Origin: JAMXLO01 sp963696645
Lineage (GTDB): Bacteria; Pseudomonadota; Alphaproteobacteria; Acetobacterales; Acetobacteraceae
Length of the DNA stretch: 64,000 nt
Direction of reading: 5' to 3'
Assembly (NCBI GenBank): GCA_963696645.1
Contig: CAVOKY010000005.1
Coordinates: 992,001-1,056,000, forward strand
Position 1 is the first letter of the stretch, and every line of letters starts with the position of its first letter. The notes below the pieces were generated by a model. The model was given only the letters and a program-made list of their open reading frames with translations, was not told the DNA's origin and did no database searches. This document shows positions 45,457-58,099 of the stretch, piece after piece. The position numbers were made by a program, and so were the translations under genes.

Positions 45457-46581
45457 ATGAAGCTGAAGGCCGACCGGGCCACCCTGCTGAAGGCACTGGC
45501 CCACGTCCAGAGCGTGGTGGAGCGCCGCAACACCATTCCAATCCTGGCCAACGTTATGCTCGCCGTGCGGGATGGCAAGCTGACGCTGACCGCCACCGAC
45601 ATGGAAATCGCTATCGTCGAGGACGTGCCGGCCAGCACTACGCGCAACGGCTCCTGCACCGCGCCGGCCGCCACACTGTATGAAATCGTCCGTAAACTGC
45701 CCGATGGGGCGGAGGTGGAACTCGACCATCCGGGCGGCGATGCCCAGCTTGCGCTGCGGTCCGGGCGCTACTCCACCAGCCTGGTGGTGCTGCCGACCGA
45801 GGACTTCCCGTCGATGACCGCCGGCGCGCTGCCGCACAAGTTCAACCTGCCGGCCCAGGTGTTGCGGGCCTTGATCGACCGCACCCGCTTCGCCATCAGC
45901 ACCGAGGAGACACGCTACTACCTCAACGGCATCTACCTTCACGCCGCGGAGAGCGAGGGCACGCGCGTGTTGCGCGCCGTGGCCACGGACGGCCATCGCC
46001 TGGCCAGGGTGGAGGAGCCATTGCCAGAGGGCGCCGGCTCCATGCCGGGCGTGATCATCCCGCGCAAGACCGTCAACGAGCTGCGCAAGCTGCTGGACGA
46101 AGTCAGCGGCAACGTCGAGGTGGCACTGTCGGACACACGCATCCAGTTCCACGCCGATGCGGTGCTGCTGACCAGCAAGCTGATCGACGGCACATTCCCC
46201 GAATATGAGCGGGTGATCCCGCGTGGCAACGACAAGGTGCTCCGGGTGGGCAAGAAGGACTTCGCCGATGCGGTGGGCCGGGTATCGGCGATATCGGCGG
46301 AGCGCTCGCGGCCGGTGAAGCTATCGCTGGCGCGCGATCTGCTGGTGTTGTCGGCGGCCAGCCCCGAGCAGGGCACGGCGACCGAGGAACTGGATTCCGA
46401 CCACGTGACTTACGAGGCGGGTCCGTTGGAGATCGGCTTCCAGGCGCGCTACCTGAACGACATCACCGACCAGATCGAAGGCGACGTCGAGTTCCGGTTC
46501 TCGGATGGGTCCGCACCGACGGTGGTGCGCGACGCCGCGGATGCAAGTGCGTTGTACGTGCTGATGCCGATGCGGGTGTAA
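45457..46581 (+). CDS. dnaN: DNA polymerase III subunit beta (sliding clamp)
   Basis: 374 residues. The start MKLKADRATLLKALAHVQSVVERRNTIPILANV and the end DASALYVLMPMRV are the usual N- and C-terminal clamp signatures. It forms the ring that holds polymerase on DNA. ATG 45457 with aagga 9 bases upstream is chosen over TTG 45448. It is not followed by recF/gyrB; an LLM gene converges on it. Confidence 0.97.
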   Translation: MKLKADRATLLKALAHVQSVVERRNTIPILANVMLAVRDGKLTLTATDMEIAIVEDVPASTTRNGSCTAPAATLYEIVRKLPDGAEVELDHPGGDAQLALRSGRYSTSLVVLPTEDFPSMTAGALPHKFNLPAQVLRALIDRTRFAISTEETRYYLNGIYLHAAESEGTRVLRAVATDGHRLARVEEPLPEGAGSMPGVIIPRKTVNELRKLLDEVSGNVEVALSDTRIQFHADAVLLTSKLIDGTFPEYERVIPRGNDKVLRVGKKDFADAVGRVSAISAERSRPVKLSLARDLLVLSAASPEQGTATEELDSDHVTYEAGPLEIGFQARYLNDITDQIEGDVEFRFSDGSAPTVVRDAADASALYVLMPMRV

Positions 46582-46606
46582 CAGGTAGCCTGACAATGCC
46601 TACCTG
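46582..46606. terminator. hairpin between convergent dnaN and LLM gene
   Basis: caggtag directly after the dnaN stop pairs with ctacctg, which includes the stop codon of the converging gene. 11-base loop, no T-tract. Likely a bidirectional end. Confidence 0.4.
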
Positions 46607-47649
46607 AACTTCGGGATCACGTCCTCGCACAGCAACTGAAGCGAGGTCATCACCTGCTCATGCGGGATCTGGCTGCCGCAGTTCATCTCGGCCAGGATGC
46701 CGCTCAGGCCCAGCGTCTCGCGCAACTCGCCGAGCCGATCGACCACCTGCGCCGGCGTGCCGACGATGATCTTGCTGCGCAGCACTTCGTCGTATTCGAT
46801 CGATTGCAGCCGCTGACCGCGTTCAGCGCGGTTTTCGATTGCACGTGCACCCTCCAGGCGCGAGGATTCCTCGATCCGCTGGCCCAGATAGCGATAGAAG
46901 TGCATCACGCTCGCCTCCGGCTCGGACCGCGCGCGCTGTTCGGTCGGAGCGACATAGACGGGAACGCGCAGGAAAACCTTCCCCTTGCCGGCATGGCCGC
47001 CGGCGGCCCAGCCGTCGCGGTAGGCGGCAAGATTCGGCCCCAACTCAGACAGATCGCCTAGACGCGTGGCACAGAAGATCGGATTGCCCTGCTCGCCGTT
47101 CGCCGGATAGGTGTCGGGACTGGTTGCCGCGACGCGAATCTCGGGATAGGGCTGCTGGTATGGCTTCGGCACCAGATAAACGTTGTCGAAGTGATAGGAC
47201 TGGCCGTCGAAGCTGAAGCGGTCCTGCGTCCACGCGCGCTTCAGGATTTCCAGTACTTCGACGAAGCGCTCGCGGCTCTCGGCATAGGAGACGCCATAGG
47301 CCTGGTAGACGCGCGGAAACCCGCTGCGACCGACGCCGAAGATCAGCCTGCCGTGGCTGATGTGATCGAGTGTGGCGGCCTCTTCCGCCAGTTGCAGCGG
47401 ATGACACAGCGGCAACACCTGAACCGCGGTACCGATCTTCATCCGCTTGGTTCGCGCGGCGATCGCAGTGGCGATCATCAGCGGCGAGGCGAGCACCGAA
47501 CGTTCAGGCGCCGTGTGCAATTCGGCCAGCCACATCACGTCGAGGCCCCAGCGCTCCGCCGCATCGACCTGCTCGAATGATCTGGTGAATGCGTCGGCCT
47601 CCGTCTGTCCGGGCATTCTTTGAAACTCGTGGAACATGCCGAATTCCAT
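46600..47649 (-). CDS. LLM class flavin-dependent oxidoreductase
   Basis: 349 residues. MEFGMFHEFQRMPGQTEADAF, WLAELHTAPERSVLASPL, IGTAVQVLPLCHPLQLAEE and GRLIFGVGRSGF match bacterial luciferase-like monooxygenases. FMN/F420-type redox on an unknown substrate. ATG 47649 has gggaga upstream. It converges on dnaN and starts a minus-strand pair with the 2-hydroxyacid dehydrogenase, which is read before it. Confidence 0.88.
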   Translation of the reverse strand: MEFGMFHEFQRMPGQTEADAFTRSFEQVDAAERWGLDVMWLAELHTAPERSVLASPLMIATAIAARTKRMKIGTAVQVLPLCHPLQLAEEAATLDHISHGRLIFGVGRSGFPRVYQAYGVSYAESRERFVEVLEILKRAWTQDRFSFDGQSYHFDNVYLVPKPYQQPYPEIRVAATSPDTYPANGEQGNPIFCATRLGDLSELGPNLAAYRDGWAAGGHAGKGKVFLRVPVYVAPTEQRARSEPEASVMHFYRYLGQRIEESSRLEGARAIENRAERGQRLQSIEYDEVLRSKIIVGTPAQVVDRLGELRETLGLSGILAEMNCGSQIPHEQVMTSLQLLCEDVIPKFR

Positions 47650-47739
47650 CGTCGCGTCTCTCCCATCGTCAGTCGCAAGCGTTGACCGGTTTCCCGCAGG
47701 CCGCAAGTCCCTGCGGCTATCTGCTGGAGTGTTTTGCAC

Positions 47740-48721
47740 TCAATATCCGCGTGCCGGGTTGAACAGGTTGGGCATTGGCCTGCGCTCGCTCCACGCGCGC
47801 AGGTTGTCGAAGAACAGGTCCAGGCTGCGTGGATTGTAGGTGTTCGGATCGTCCGCCGCGGTATGTGGGCTGATGATCAGGTTGCGCGTGGCCCACAGCC
47901 GATGTCCCGGCGGGATTGGCTCCGGCGTGAACACGTCGAGCACCGCGCCGGACAGATGGTTGCTGTCCAGCAGGTCGCACAGTGCGTCCTGGTCAACCAG
48001 TGCACCGCGGCCAATGTTCACCAGCCCCGCGCCGCGCGGCAGCAGTTGCAGCCGGCGGCGATCCAGCAGACCACGCGTCGCGTCGGTCAGCGGGCAGGCA
48101 AGCACCAGGAATTCCGTCCGCGGCAGCACGCTGTCGAGGTCCGCGGTGGTAACCACTTCGGCGCAGTGCGGATGCGCGCGGCCAGTGGCGCGTACGCCGG
48201 TCACCTGCATGCCGAACTGCGCCGCCTGCATCGCCGCCGCGCCGCCGAGCGAACCCAGGCCGACCACGGTGATGCGCCGGCCGTCGCAGCACCGCGCCCC
48301 ACAGCTTCTGCCAGCGTCCCGCGCGCTGGTGGGTGACCATTTCCGGCACACGGTTGGCCAGCATCAGGACCGACATGATGGCGAACTCGCCGGCCTTCAC
48401 CGCGTGCGTGCCGGCGTTGTTCAGCAGCGCCACGCCCTGTGGCAGCCAGTCGAACGGTGCCAGCCGGTCCAAGCCGGCGTTGGTGATGAACAGCAGCTTC
48501 AGTCGTGGTGCAGGGCAGGGGAACTTTGCCGCAACGACGCCGATCTCGGTGATCAGCGCCTCCGCCTCGGCGATGCCCGCGGCAAAGTCGGCATCCGTGT
48601 CGCCAATGGTCACTTCGTGCCCGTCGCCGACATCAGGAGCGCGCGCCACCGCAGCGTCCCACATGGCGCGCGAAAACAGGAACAGCGGGTCGTCGACCGG
48701 GTTCTGGATGTGGATGCGCAT
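47740..48721 (-). pseudogene. D-isomer-specific 2-hydroxyacid dehydrogenase, one frameshift
   Basis: From ATG 48721 the frame reads MRIHIQNPVDDPLFLFSRAMWDAAVARAP and continues through LFITNAGLDRL and HAVKAGEFAIMSVLMLANR. Near 48287 it must drop one base to continue as DGRRITVVGLGSLGGAAA (NAD loop) and later EPIPPGHRLWATRNLIISPHTA with the catalytic histidine. Joined length is 981 nt, i.e. 326 residues, usual for the family. It reduces or oxidises a 2-hydroxy acid with NAD(P). Confidence 0.85.
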
Positions 48722-48777
48722 CGCATTCAGAGTGCCATGGCTTTGCCATTGCGGACAAATTCCGGCAGTGAGCCGAC

Positions 48778-49420
48778 ATGCCGCCGATCCTGTTCCGCGA
48801 CCAACGCTTCGTTGTGCTGGACAAGCCCGCGGGCCTGCCCGTGCATGCCGGGCCGCGCGGCGGTGCCAGTGTCGAGGACTGGTTCCCCGCGTTGTCGCGA
48901 CGCAAGGACGGACCTTGGCTGGTACATCGGCTGGACGCCGACACCGCCGGCTGCCTGATTGTGGCGTTGCGGTACTCGGCCTTGCGGGCGGCACAGGCGG
49001 AGTTCGCCGCGGGGCGCGCGCACAAGATCTATTGGGCTGTTGGTACGTGGCATCCCGGCCGGTGAGGCTGGCGTGATCGATGCAGCGCTGACGCGGCACA
49101 ACACGCGTGGCGGTTGGCACATGGTTGCCGACGCGGGTGGCAAGCCGGCGGTGACCGATTGGCGCGTCCTTGGCCGGACTGGCGACATCGCATGGCTGGA
49201 ACTTTCCCCGCGCACCGGCCGGACGCATCAGGTGCGCGTGCATTGCGCGCTGCTCGGCTGCCCGGTGCTGGGCGATCCGGTCTACGGTGGTGGCCCGGGC
49301 CCGCTGCATCTGCTGGCGCGATCGGTGGCGCTGGACGTTGAGCCCCGGTTGGCTGCCACGGCCCCGGTGCCGGCACACATGCGCGACCGGTTGGCGCGCT
49401 GCGGCTGGGTTGAGGCGTGA
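48778..49420 (+). pseudogene. RluA-family pseudouridine synthase, one frameshift
   Basis: The first frame has LVVLDKPAGLPVHAGPRG-like content (FVVLDKPAGLPVHAG) and the catalytic HRLDADTAGCLIVAL. Near 49041 the frame shifts, then continues RGIPAGEAGVIDAALTRHNTRGGW, LSPRTGRTHQVRVHCALLGCPVLGDPVYGG. Removing a g gives 213 residues, short for RluA/C/D proteins and without an S4 domain. It converts uridine to pseudouridine in rRNA or tRNA. Divergent from the 2-HADH gene by 56 bases. Confidence 0.85.
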
Positions 49421-49520
49421 GCCAACTCGCGCTGCGTAATGCCCCGTCCGACAGCGGATTTCTCGATCGCAGCGGTTTGGCTTAGGCTTTGTCGCCCAGC
49501 GTCGTCACGGAGTGCGAGCC

Positions 49521-51084
49521 ATGTCCCTGTGCGAGGCCGGCGCCATCACCGGCGTCGGCGAAACCGACTACATGCGCGGCACCGACCGCACGCCGCTGTC
49601 GCTGCAACTGGAAGCTTCGCTGAACGCGATCGCCGATGCCGGACTGAAGCCGACCGACATCGACGGCGTTATCCCCTATGGCCACGGCGCGGTCGCCGAA
49701 GACTTCATCACCAATTTCGGCATTCCGGATCTGCGGTTTTCCGCCACCACGCCGATGGGCGGCGCCAGCGCGGTCGCCGCGATCCAATGCGCCGATCGCC
49801 GCGATCAGCGCCGGCATCTGCAACCACGTGCTGCTGTCGCTCGGCCGCACCGGCTATTCCGGCGGGCGCATCGGCACGCGCGTGCAGCAGATGCCGCAGT
49901 TCCGCGCTGATCGGCGAGTTCGAGATGCCGTCCGGCGCGATCGCGCCCGCGCAGCTCTACGCGGTGATGGCGCGGCGGCACATGGAACTGTACGGCACCA
50001 CGTCGCGCCAGTTCGCCGAGATCGCCGTCACCACGCGGCGTCACGCCTCGCTCAATCCCGAACGCCACGATGCGCAATCCGATCACCATCGAGGATCATC
50101 AGGCGTCGCGCATGATTTCCGATCCGCTGCGCCTGCTGGATTGCTCGCTGGAAAGCGATGGCGGCACCGCGGTGGTGATCAGCGCGGCCGATCGCGCGCG
50201 CGACATGAAGCAGCGACCGGTCATCGTCATGGGCGTGGCGGAGGGCCATCCGGATTCGCCGAGCGCGATCACCCAACGGCCGGACATCACCACGCTCGGG
50301 CTTGCCAAGGCGGCGCCCAAGGCGTTCGCCATGGCCGGCGTGACGCATGACGATATCGACGTGGCGGAGATCTACGACTGCTTCACCTACATCGTGATGT
50401 GCCAGATCGAGGACCTCGGCTTCTGCAAGAAGGGCGAGGGCGGCGGCTTCGTGCAGGATGGCGCGATCGGTCTCGACGGCAGGCTGCCGGTCAACACGCA
50501 TGGCGGGCTGCTGTCGCAGGCGCACATGGCAGGGATGAACCACATCATCGAACTGACCCGCCAGTTGCGCGGTGACGCCGCGGCGCAGGTGACGGATGCC
50601 GAGATCGGCCTGGTCACCGGTTACGGCGACATGGGCGATGGCTCGCTCGCCATCATGCGGCGAGGCGTGACGATGGCCGACTATGCCAAACTGACGCCGC
50701 AGCCAACGCCGGATACGCAGCCGTATTGGGACGGGCTGAACGCGCACAGACTGCGCCTGCAACGTTGCGCCGATTGCGGCAAGGTGCGGCATTATCCGCG
50801 GCCGGTCTGCGATGCCTGCTATTCGATGCGCGTGGAATGGATCGATGCGTCGGGTCGTGGACGTGTGCATAGCTGGACGACGACGCATCATGCGTTTCAT
50901 CCCGGCTTCAAGCCGGATCTGCCGTATACGCTGGTGACGGTCGATCTCGACGAAGGGCGTGCGGATGAACGCGCAGCTTCGCAAGCTGGACGCGACGGAG
51001 CTGCGTGTTGGTCTGCCGGTTTGCGTCGCGTTCGAGCAGGCGACGGACGGCCTGACGTTGCCGGTATTCGTGCCGGACAGTTGA
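49521..51084 (+). pseudogene. thiolase fused to DUF35 OB-fold/zinc-ribbon protein, four frameshifts
   Basis: The N-terminal frame begins at ATG 49521 (SLCEAGAITGVGETDYMRG), typical of SCP-2-type thiolases. Changes at about 49791, 49907, 50058 and 50959 each delete one base, giving 1560 nt and 519 residues. The thiolase domain ends near 'GDMGDGSLAIMRRG'. The C-terminal ~130 residues carry a zinc ribbon (CADCGKVRHYPRPVCDAC) and OB-fold segments like RVHSWTTTHHAFHP. Normally the two are separate genes, and the ATG at 50672 begins MADYAKL like a stand-alone OB protein. So the fusion may be real or a frame artefact. Possible role: CoA-dependent cleavage or condensation. Confidence 0.8.
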
Positions 51085-51304
51085 AGGCAGTGCGCGCGCC
51101 CGTGTCGGGTGTGCAAGCCGCGGCCATATCCATGGTGCAAAGACGCCAGCCGACAACTGCGATTTGGATCGCGCAGCCATGGGGCAGCAGCGGGCCACGA
51201 CGAGGAAAACGGGCGACGGTTGACGGCCGCCGAGAGGTCAATAGGCTGCCGCGTCGATCTTGCCGGGCTGCTCCGGCCGCAACCGGACGCTGGAGTCTCG
51301 CGGC

Positions 51305-52210
51305 ATGCCCCTGTGGATACCGATCACCGTTTCCGCAGCATTACTCCAGTGCTGGCGAACGGCCATGCAGCAGAAGCTGCGGCATCTGCTGTCGGTCAAT
51401 GGTGCCAGTTTTGTGCGCTATCTGTACGGCGCACCAATCGCGCTGGTGCTGCTGATTGCCGCCCTGGTCTTCACCGGTCTGTCGTTACCGACACCGAACC
51501 TGCTGTTCGTGTTGTACTGCATCGCCGGCGGCCTGTTGCAGATCCTTGCCACCAACCTGCTGATCATGGCGTTCGGCTTTCGCAACTTTGCCGTCGGCAC
51601 GGCGTATTCCAAGACCGAGACGGCGCAGACCGCCATCATCGCGACGATCGTGTTGCAAGAACTGCTCAGGCCGATCGCCTGGATCGGCATCATGCTGGGC
51701 CTGTCCGGTGTGATGACCCTGTCGTTGACGGGACGCGGTGTACGGTCCGGCGAGTTATTGCGGGCGACGGTGCAGCCGGCCGCGCTCGCCGGGCTGAGCG
51801 CGGGGTTCGCGTTCGCCTTCACCGCGGTGTTCATCAAGCTGGCCAATCGTTCTCTGAGCGGACCAAGTCTATTGGTGCGCGCCCTGTTCTCACTAGTCGT
51901 CATGAACACGCTACAGGTCCTTATGCAGGGCACCTTCCTCGCCTGGCGCGAGCGAGACGAATTGCGCAAGGCCGTCACCACGTGGCGCAGCTCCGCCTGG
52001 GTTGGAACGCTTTCGGCGTTGGGCTCGGCATGCTGGTTCACCGCCTTCGCCATGGCGGACGTCGCACTGGTCCGCTCGGTCGGTCAGGTGGAAATTGTCT
52101 TCACCCTGCTGTTCAGCCGATTTTATCTGAAAGAGACATTGCAGCCCGGCGACGTAGCAGGACTGTTCCTGGTGGTATGCGGTGTTCTGCTGATCGTGCT
52201 GGGAAGCTGA
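51305..52210 (+). CDS. EamA/DMT-superfamily transporter
   Basis: 301 residues with about ten hydrophobic spans in two EamA-like halves. The second half shows an AWVGTLSALGSACWFTAFAMADVALVRSVGQVEIVF pattern and ends FLVVCGVLLIVLGS. ATG 51305 follows ggag and begins MPLWIPITVSAALLQCWRT. It moves a small solute across the inner membrane; direction and substrate unknown. Confidence 0.85.
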   Translation: MPLWIPITVSAALLQCWRTAMQQKLRHLLSVNGASFVRYLYGAPIALVLLIAALVFTGLSLPTPNLLFVLYCIAGGLLQILATNLLIMAFGFRNFAVGTAYSKTETAQTAIIATIVLQELLRPIAWIGIMLGLSGVMTLSLTGRGVRSGELLRATVQPAALAGLSAGFAFAFTAVFIKLANRSLSGPSLLVRALFSLVVMNTLQVLMQGTFLAWRERDELRKAVTTWRSSAWVGTLSALGSACWFTAFAMADVALVRSVGQVEIVFTLLFSRFYLKETLQPGDVAGLFLVVCGVLLIVLGS

Positions 52211-52352
52211 TGCGATTCGTGATGGCGTCCCCACTCGGTTCAGATATGATTCGAATAAATTTGCGGGATGACGGCGTTAGACGTCGGCCGGCGCCGTCGG
52301 CTCCGACGAAGGCACACATGGCAACGTCGTCACACGAGGGTGAGTGCAGCAC

Positions 52353-52761
52353 ATGCCGCGGGTGGAACGGGACGCGCAGGCAACAGAGTTTGCCGACTGC
52401 AAGTGTGACCACGGCTGTCGGTACCAGTTCAACGCGCTGCCGACGCGCGGCAAATGCCGAGCGGTCATCGATTACCGAATCGAACAGGGGCATTCCGTAG
52501 ACATCCGCCTGGACGGGCTGCGGGCGGCAGCGCTTTACAGTTGGCCGGGTCCCATCCACGAAGGCAACGGCGAGGTGAGACGAGTAGCGGGTTCAGATTG
52601 GCCTGCCGCATGGCTCCGAGTACCCCATGGCCGACGTCGGCAGCGGCACCAGCAGGAGCACGGCCGACATCGCACCCCAGCTGAATGGGACCCACGGCCA
52701 TTTGGCCCGCATCCACGTCAGCAGCCACGGGACGGTGGCAAAGCGCTATCGAGGCCGTTGA
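52353..52761 (+). pseudogene. DUF1326 protein with internal deletion
   Basis: The N-terminal part (ATEFADCKCDHGCRYQFNALPT, WPGPIHEGNGEV) and the C-terminal part in a different frame (GSEYPMADVGSGTSRSTADI, QLNGTHGHLARIHVSSHGTV) are both recognisable DUF1326 ends. About 100 residues between them are missing, and the frames do not join. The stop is one base before the ATG of the DUF2182 gene; the two families usually form an operon. A clear deleted pseudogene, though the ends still look healthy. Confidence 0.75.
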
Positions 52762-52762
52762 A

Positions 52763-53563
52763 ATGAACGCATTCGCCAACTTGCTGCGCCACGACAGGAT
52801 CCTGGTGCTGGCTGCCCTGATCGCCATCGTGGGTCTCGCCTGGCTGTATCTGCTGCTGGGCGCAGGTATCCAGATGGATGAGATGGAGATGGGCGGCGGC
52901 CAGATCATGCTGATGACGCCGCCCTGGACGCCCGGCTATGCGCTGCTGGTATTCCTGATGTGGGCGATCATGATGGTGGCGATGATGCTGCCGGCGGCGG
53001 CGCCGACCATCCTGCTGGTGGCTGCGTTGGCACGCAAGCAGGGCGTTGGCGCCGGTGCACCGATTGCCGGCCTGTTCAGCCTTGGCTACGTGCTGGTCTG
53101 GACCGGCTTCAGCCTGGCGGTGACCGCGCTGCAATGGGGTCTGGACACCCAGGAGTTGCTGTCCGGGGAAATGGCGATGGCAAGTGCCGTGGTCGCCGGG
53201 TGCGTGCTGATCGCGGCCGGCATTTACCAGTGGACGCCGCTGAAGCAGGCCTGTCTCCTGCATTGCCGCTCACCGCTGGCTTTCCTGCTGCATCACTGGC
53301 GCCCCGGTGGCTGGGGCGCCCTGACCAGCGGCCTGCAACATGGCATATTCTGCCTCGGCTGCTGCTGGATGTTGATGGCATTGCTATTCGTCGGCGGGCT
53401 GATGAACCTGCTATGGGTTGCCGGGCTGTCGCTGCTCGTTCTGGTCGAGAAAGTGCTGCCCTGGGGCGACCATACGAGCCGCGCGATAGGCCTTGTTCTG
53501 CTTGTCTGGGGCGCAGCGACGGTGGCAACCACACTCTGGGCTGGGGTAGCGACGCCTGGCTGA
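52763..53563 (+). CDS. DUF2182 membrane protein (predicted metal-binding)
   Basis: 266 residues. Seven or so spans. DUF2182 landmarks: FLMWAIMMVAMMLPAAAPTILLV (W..MMxAMMLP), FSLGYVLVWTGFS, QWTPLKQACLLHCRSP (Cys/His pair), HGIFCLGCCWMLMAL and VEKVLPWGDHTSRAIG. This pattern is proposed to bind copper or other metal. ATG 52763. Its usual partner DUF1326 is broken here. Confidence 0.9.
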   Translation: MNAFANLLRHDRILVLAALIAIVGLAWLYLLLGAGIQMDEMEMGGGQIMLMTPPWTPGYALLVFLMWAIMMVAMMLPAAAPTILLVAALARKQGVGAGAPIAGLFSLGYVLVWTGFSLAVTALQWGLDTQELLSGEMAMASAVVAGCVLIAAGIYQWTPLKQACLLHCRSPLAFLLHHWRPGGWGALTSGLQHGIFCLGCCWMLMALLFVGGLMNLLWVAGLSLLVLVEKVLPWGDHTSRAIGLVLLVWGAATVATTLWAGVATPG

Positions 53564-53762
53564 TCGGCTGTCGTGGCCGGCTGGATTTGTATCGTTCAAT
53601 AATCCGAAGATTCTTTTTTAGATGCATCGACCGTTGCTTTATGGCTAACTTTTCGCCTATCCTTTCATTTCGGGGCAAGACAGCGCCGCTGATCGGGGAC
53701 CAGGGCTGATGGCTTACCCAGGGCACAATGCCCAACGTGTTGCGCGCCCGGGCGGCCGGCAA

Positions 53763-55379
53763 ATGCGGTTTATCGGTCTGGTGATTTGTGTCGCGGCAAC
53801 TATGCTGCCATCTGCTGTGCGTGCCGACGCCGTCCTGACCTGGAACAACGAGTTCCTTAATGTGGCGCAGGCGACCTCGGGGCTGCTGGTCGACGGGCCG
53901 CCTGAAGTCGCTCGCGAAATGGCCATGGTGGATACCGCCATGTATGACGCGGTCGATGCCGCGAGCGGGCTGCCCTACAAGGCCTATGCCTATGGCGGCC
54001 CGCCGGTGTCCGGCGCATCGGTAGACGCGGCCGCGTTGTCGGCTGGGTATCAAACAATGTACAGCATCTTCTCCAACCCGATCTGGGCCAACGAACCCGG
54101 CGGCAGCGCGACAATTCAGTCCAGAGTGCTGACCAGCATCACCAGCACATACAATACGGCCCTGGCTGCCCTGGGCTCCGGGTCTGCGATAACGTCCGGC
54201 ATCGCGCTCGGCCAGACTGCCGCCAACGCCATCATCGCCAATCGCACGAACGACGGGTCAACAGCCGCCATCCTCAACGGACTCATGCCCAACGCTCCGC
54301 CCGGATCCGGCACCGTGCCCGGCGTCTATGTGCCGCCCAGCGCGACGCCGGGCGGGCGGCCGGAAATGCTGCCGCAATGGAACACCGTCAAGCCGTTCGA
54401 GGTCCCGCTGTCGGTGATCCGCGGCTATGAGGCGCAGTTGCCGATTGTCCAACAGATCAACAGCGAGGGATTCACCGCGTTCATCCGATCTCCCGAATAC
54501 GCCCATTTCGTACTGCAGACCGAGTGCCAAGGCTCGGCCACGGCGCTTCCCGCCAAGGTCGCCAGCGCCTGCGAAGCGGCCGGCTTCCCGCCCGAAACGA
54601 GGGCGCAGGCGACTGCGGCGCTGTTCTGGAACGATCCGGGCACGACACAGACGCCCCCCGGCCATTGGCTGGCGATCACCGACACCGTCATGACCAGCCA
54701 GCACCTCGACGAATTGCAGCAGGCCCGGCTGTCGGCGCTGGTTGGTATTGCCGAGAATGATGCGGGGATCGGCGCGTGGGACGTCAAGTACCAGGAAAAT
54801 CTGTGGCGGCCGGTCACCGCGATCCACGACTGCAGCCTGTGGAATCCGTCGTTCACCACCTGCGACCCAAGCTGGACGTCGGTCATCGCCACGCCGCCGC
54901 ATCCTGACTACGTCGCGGGCCATCCGGCGTTCAGCGGCGCCGCTGCAACCGTGTTGCAGGACTTCTTCGGTACCGACAACATCTCGTTCATCTCGATATC
55001 GAACACCTATTGCAACATCGGAAAGCCGGTGCGGAATTCGGCTGGCCACATCACGGGTTGCAATGTGGGCGGGGTCATCACCACCCAGTGCAACGACATT
55101 CCGACCGGCGGCACGTTGTACAACACCAGTCCGTTTATCTGTCCGATCACCGAGACCTTCGCCAGTTTTTCCGATGCGTCCTCGGGTCCCAACGGGGCAG
55201 AGTTCAGCCGCGTTGTTGGCGGTATCCATACGCCGTTCGCCGTGGAGGACGCATTGCTACTTGGCGAACTCATCGGGGCCAGCGCTTACGCGAGATTTAC
55301 GCCGGAACCTGCTTCGGCGTTGGTCCTGGTGCCGGGGCTGGCAACCTTGGCGCTGGCCCGGCGTCGGAAAGCCATCTGA
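53763..55379 (+). CDS. vanadium-haloperoxidase-like acid phosphatase (PAP2 fold) with PEP-CTERM tail
   Basis: 538 residues. An N-terminal signal peptide (GLVICVAATMLPSAVRA) is followed by a long all-helical body. WDVKYQENLWRPVTAI (about residues 335-350) and HPDYVAGHPAFSGAAATVL (residues 380 on) match the vanadium haloperoxidase/PAP2 anion-binding core (Lys/Arg, then SGHxxFS-like with His386); a final GGIHTPFA supplies the third part. The C-terminus reads FTPEPASALVLVPGLATLALARRRK, a PEP-CTERM signal: PEP, a span and a basic tail, for exosortase-dependent sorting. Predicted exported and anchored. ATG 53709 is an alternative start. Confidence 0.88.
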   Translation: MRFIGLVICVAATMLPSAVRADAVLTWNNEFLNVAQATSGLLVDGPPEVAREMAMVDTAMYDAVDAASGLPYKAYAYGGPPVSGASVDAAALSAGYQTMYSIFSNPIWANEPGGSATIQSRVLTSITSTYNTALAALGSGSAITSGIALGQTAANAIIANRTNDGSTAAILNGLMPNAPPGSGTVPGVYVPPSATPGGRPEMLPQWNTVKPFEVPLSVIRGYEAQLPIVQQINSEGFTAFIRSPEYAHFVLQTECQGSATALPAKVASACEAAGFPPETRAQATAALFWNDPGTTQTPPGHWLAITDTVMTSQHLDELQQARLSALVGIAENDAGIGAWDVKYQENLWRPVTAIHDCSLWNPSFTTCDPSWTSVIATPPHPDYVAGHPAFSGAAATVLQDFFGTDNISFISISNTYCNIGKPVRNSAGHITGCNVGGVITTQCNDIPTGGTLYNTSPFICPITETFASFSDASSGPNGAEFSRVVGGIHTPFAVEDALLLGELIGASAYARFTPEPASALVLVPGLATLALARRRKAI

Positions 55380-55674
55380 CGCCTGGGACCTGTGGTTTGT
55401 TGCCGCCTATTCAGGTTGCGACCCCGCGCGGGCTGCGCCAGTGTTGCGCCCAATATGAAGGACAGTTCGCCATGCCGGAAGTCGTTCCACACCCGGACCG
55501 GACGTATGCCTTTTGCAGCGCAGAATTACATAATTGCACTGGACTTGGCGGATGGGTTCATTATTGATACATCCTGATTCGGCAATGGCCGCCGCCGGTC
55601 GCGTGCGTCTCAAAAAAGCTATCAGCCGATATGGCCAGCGTGACTTGAGCGCCCCCTGGGGAGAGGCGTGAACG

Positions 55675-58099
<2,425 letters not shown>

